Source: Fidelibacterota bacterium
Lineage (GTDB): Bacteria > Fidelibacterota > Marinisomatia > SCGC-AAA003-L08 > D37C17
Assembly (NCBI GenBank): GCA_002705605.1
Contig: PAJD01000025.1
Span: forward strand, 22,148-37,049
DNA: 14,902 bases
Reading direction: 5' to 3'
Shown one piece after another: positions 12,426-14,902 of this stretch (its first letter is position 1; each line of letters begins with the position of its first letter). Made by a program: the position numbers and the translations under genes. The notes under the pieces were generated by a model that made no database searches, was not told where the DNA came from, and worked only from the letters and a program-made list of their open reading frames with translations.

Positions 12426-14902
12426 TTGATATTATATATATTATTATTTTCAGTTTTATTTGCAAGTAGCGATTTTATAATTGATGATATAGCGAATGAT
12501 GGATATAAAGTAAAGTTTCTATTAAATGATGATATAGAATTTAGTAAAAAAGATTCATTTACATCAATAAAGTCATCAAAAGGTTATACTGATATATTAG
12601 GTATGCCTAAACTCCCTATATATTCTACAATGATTATGATTGACCCAACTAAAAAGTATGAAGTTGATTTTGTTGTTGAAAAATCGCAGATTATTAATAA
12701 TATTAAAGTAACTCCTACTCAAAATATTCAAAAAGGATTAGAAAAAACTTCTGTTGAAATTATTAATAATGATTTCTATGATTCTTTTAATTCATATCCT
12801 TATGTGAATGTTTCTATATCAGAGCCAATGGTAATGAGAGATATAGTAGTTTGTAATATAAATGTTGTGCCATTTAAATATTCACCTAAACAAGAAATGT
12901 TGGAAATTTATGAATCTATATCTATTAATATTAGAGAAGTTGGGCAAACAGAAGATATTAGGTTTAGAGAATTGCCAAAATCAAAAGTATTTGAAAAGAT
13001 TTATAAAAATAAAATATTAAATTATGAGTCTTTATATAGAGATAACAGTTATCAAGATCCAGCAATATTATATATTTGTTCAGGTGATATTGAAGATAAT
13101 TCTATTTTTCAACAATTAGTTGAATGGAGAAGGCAAAGAGGGTATGTAGTATATACTGCTTCAATATTAGATATTGGGAGTTCATCTTCAGCTATTAAAA
13201 ATTATATTCAAAATGCTTATAATAACTTTGATATTGTGCCTGAATATGTTGCATTAGTAGGAGATGTTGGAGGTTCATATAGTATTCCAACTTATTATGA
13301 GGATTTTGGTCATGATTCATATGGTAATGAGTGTGAAGGAGATCACCCTTATTCTCAATTAGATGGTTCCGATTTGCTACCAGAAGTTTTAATTGGAAGG
13401 ATGTCTGTTAGAACTGTAAGTGAATTGAGTACAGCTGTTTATAAAATTTTAAATTATGAAAAAGCTACATATTTAGGTAGTTTAGATAATTATTATACTA
13501 AGGCTGCTATGTTTGGTGATCCTTCTAGCTCAGGTAATTCTTGTGCAATTACAAAAGAAGCAGTTGCTAATTTGCTAGAAAATCACGGATTTGATGACGT
13601 GTATTTAAAAACATCAGGTGGAAGTTGGTCCTCCTCAATGAGAGACGAATTGTCTGAAGGGTCTTTATTTTTCAATTATAGAGGTTATTTAGGCATGAGT
13701 GGATTTGAAACAAGTGATGTTGATAATGCAAGTAATGGTTATAAGTTACCTTTTGCAACTGTTCTTACATGTGGAACGGGGTCGTTTTCTGAAGATAACA
13801 CATGTATGTCTGAAAAATTTTTTAGAGCGGGAACTGTTTCTAATCCAAAAGGTGGTGTAGCAGCAATTGGGACAGCTACATGGAATACTCATACCTTATT
13901 TAATAATATAGTCGATATGGGTCTTTATCAGGGTTTGCTAGCTGACAAAGTTGAAACAGCGGGAGCATGTTTAGCAAGTGGTAAATTATCTTTATATAAT
14001 ACTTATCCAACAAACCCTTATCAATGGATAAGCTCTTTTACACATTGGAATAATTTAATTGGGGATCCTGCAACACATTTATGGACAACAACCCCTGATT
14101 TGTTAGTTGTTAATCATGAAAATGAAATATCCTATGGAACTAATTATTTTAATCTTTTAGTTGAAGATTCTTTTGGAAATGCTATAGAGGATGCTCTTGT
14201 TACATTACTCATTAGATTTGGAGATTCTCCAGTTAATTTATATACAAATAGTAATGGAGAAGTTAACTTTGATTTAGAATCATTTAGCAGTGGGCTTGTA
14301 AGTGTTACGGTTACAAAAAATAATTATAAACCTTATACTGGATCAGTGAATATTGTAAATTCTAACATTTCTATAAATATTGATTCTAATCAAAGTTTGA
14401 TAATAAATGATGGTAATGATGGGATTCCAACTGCTGGAGAAACATTTGGTTTATCAGTACCAATCTATAACTATGGTAGTCAAATTGCTCAAGGAGTTAC
14501 AGCAGTATTAACATCTTCTTCTAATTCTATTAATATAAATAATAGTCAAGTATCATTAGGTAGTATAAGTCAAAATCAAAGTTTGTATTCGCCCGATTTT
14601 AGTATTTCTATACTTCCATCAGCTGTTCAATCAGAAGATTTAGAATTATATATAAATTTTGAAGATAATCAAAATAATCAATGGTCATCTAAAGTTAATT
14701 TAGATATTAGAGGTAGTTATTTATTACCTATTCAAGAAGTTATAATTCAACCAGGTCAAACAAGTAGCATTAATATAACTCTAGCTAATCAGGGTTTACT
14801 ATCTGGTAATAATGTTGTTGCAGAACTAATTTATTTAGGAAGTTTATTAACAGTTAATGATAGTTTTGGTTCATGGGGGAATATTGATCCTGGAGAAGAA
14901 TC
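12426..14902 (+). CDS. C25 (gingipain-like) secreted cysteine peptidase, 3' end outside window
   Basis: The frame is open to the window end: 825 complete codons from a TTG start behind AGGAGG. A short hydrophobic signal peptide (ILYILLFSVLFASS) lacks the usual basic n-region. A propeptide-like region follows (about 20-200). The peptidase C25 domain (about 210-545) is recognised from PAILYICSGD, LVEWRRQRGYVVYTAS, YVALVGDVG, GDHPYSQLDGSDLLPEVLIGR, FFNYRGYLGMSGF (415-427) and VLTCGTGSF (C449, the nucleophile position), ending at LIGDPATHLW. The gingipain catalytic His in GHG is replaced: here the motif is G420-Y421-L422. Beta-sandwich domains follow from about 560: a regulatory-like repeat (FGNAIEDALVTL...NSNGEVNFDL) and a CARDB-like one (NDGIPTAGETF). 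The protein is probably cell-surface or secreted. A C-terminal secretion signal (type IX style) cannot be assessed because the end is missing. Confidence 0.9.
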   Translation, partial: MILYILLFSVLFASSDFIIDDIANDGYKVKFLLNDDIEFSKKDSFTSIKSSKGYTDILGMPKLPIYSTMIMIDPTKKYEVDFVVEKSQIINNIKVTPTQNIQKGLEKTSVEIINNDFYDSFNSYPYVNVSISEPMVMRDIVVCNINVVPFKYSPKQEMLEIYESISINIREVGQTEDIRFRELPKSKVFEKIYKNKILNYESLYRDNSYQDPAILYICSGDIEDNSIFQQLVEWRRQRGYVVYTASILDIGSSSSAIKNYIQNAYNNFDIVPEYVALVGDVGGSYSIPTYYEDFGHDSYGNECEGDHPYSQLDGSDLLPEVLIGRMSVRTVSELSTAVYKILNYEKATYLGSLDNYYTKAAMFGDPSSSGNSCAITKEAVANLLENHGFDDVYLKTSGGSWSSSMRDELSEGSLFFNYRGYLGMSGFETSDVDNASNGYKLPFATVLTCGTGSFSEDNTCMSEKFFRAGTVSNPKGGVAAIGTATWNTHTLFNNIVDMGLYQGLLADKVETAGACLASGKLSLYNTYPTNPYQWISSFTHWNNLIGDPATHLWTTTPDLLVVNHENEISYGTNYFNLLVEDSFGNAIEDALVTLLIRFGDSPVNLYTNSNGEVNFDLESFSSGLVSVTVTKNNYKPYTGSVNIVNSNISINIDSNQSLIINDGNDGIPTAGETFGLSVPIYNYGSQIAQGVTAVLTSSSNSININNSQVSLGSISQNQSLYSPDFSISILPSAVQSEDLELYINFEDNQNNQWSSKVNLDIRGSYLLPIQEVIIQPGQTSSINITLANQGLLSGNNVVAELIYLGSLLTVNDSFGSWGNIDPGEE

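Noticed and set aside
1..14902. Mobile elements, CRISPR, tRNA or rRNA
   Set aside because: No transposase or integrase motifs, no regularly spaced repeats, no tRNA T-loop (GGTTCGAATCC-like) sequence seen on either strand.

Overview
The window is very AT-rich (roughly 28-30 % G+C by eye), almost intergenic-free bacterial DNA. It looks like a Gram-negative aerobe: it has heme A biosynthesis, a quinol:cytochrome c reductase, a lipoprotein-type SCO copper chaperone, periplasmic cupredoxin and multiheme proteins, and a gingipain-like C25 peptidase. The combination of low GC, a C25 peptidase, a b6-type bc complex with a fused multiheme cytochrome and compact overlapping genes is most like the Marinimicrobia (SAR406)/Bacteroidota side of the tree. 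That placement is inference; no marker gene settles it.

Region 1 (1-9965, all on +) reads as one long operon, with no gap above 35 nt and many start/stop overlaps. It begins with the 3' end of an acetoacetyl-CoA synthetase gene. This overlaps ctaB (heme O synthase), followed by ctaA (COX15-type heme A synthase). Next come four closely packed small ORFs (32, 112, 52 and 45 aa; three are single-span membrane microproteins), of which I recognise none. A membrane-anchored HEAT-repeat protein follows, then a Rieske protein, a b6-type cytochrome b, a subunit-IV-like cytochrome b C-terminal half, and a 1026-aa membrane-anchored octaheme c-type cytochrome. The last has a long coiled-coil stalk and five tandem Met-ligated heme modules. 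Together the operon couples heme O/A synthesis for a terminal oxidase to a complete menaquinol:cytochrome c reductase with an unusually large electron-exit arm. No oxidase subunits are inside the window.

Region 2 (9975-12264) holds three single genes. The first is a convergent (-) lipoprotein that fuses a CusF-like copper domain to a SCO/thioredoxin domain. The second, divergent from it, is a long-chain flavodoxin on + with a good Fur-box-like palindrome in its promoter. The third is a convergent (-) periplasmic cupredoxin/carboxypeptidase-regulatory-domain protein. A strong bidirectional hairpin terminator separates the last two. The theme is copper delivery and iron-sparing electron transfer, which fits the respiratory operon upstream.

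Region 3 (12426-14902) is the 5' part of a large secreted C25 (gingipain-like) cysteine peptidase with a TTG start behind a perfect AGGAGG. It runs off the end of the window. Its nucleophile Cys motif is intact, but the canonical GHG catalytic-His motif reads GYL.

The strongest candidates for something undescribed are the microprotein cluster between ctaA and the bc-complex genes, and the octaheme coiled-coil cytochrome that ends the operon.
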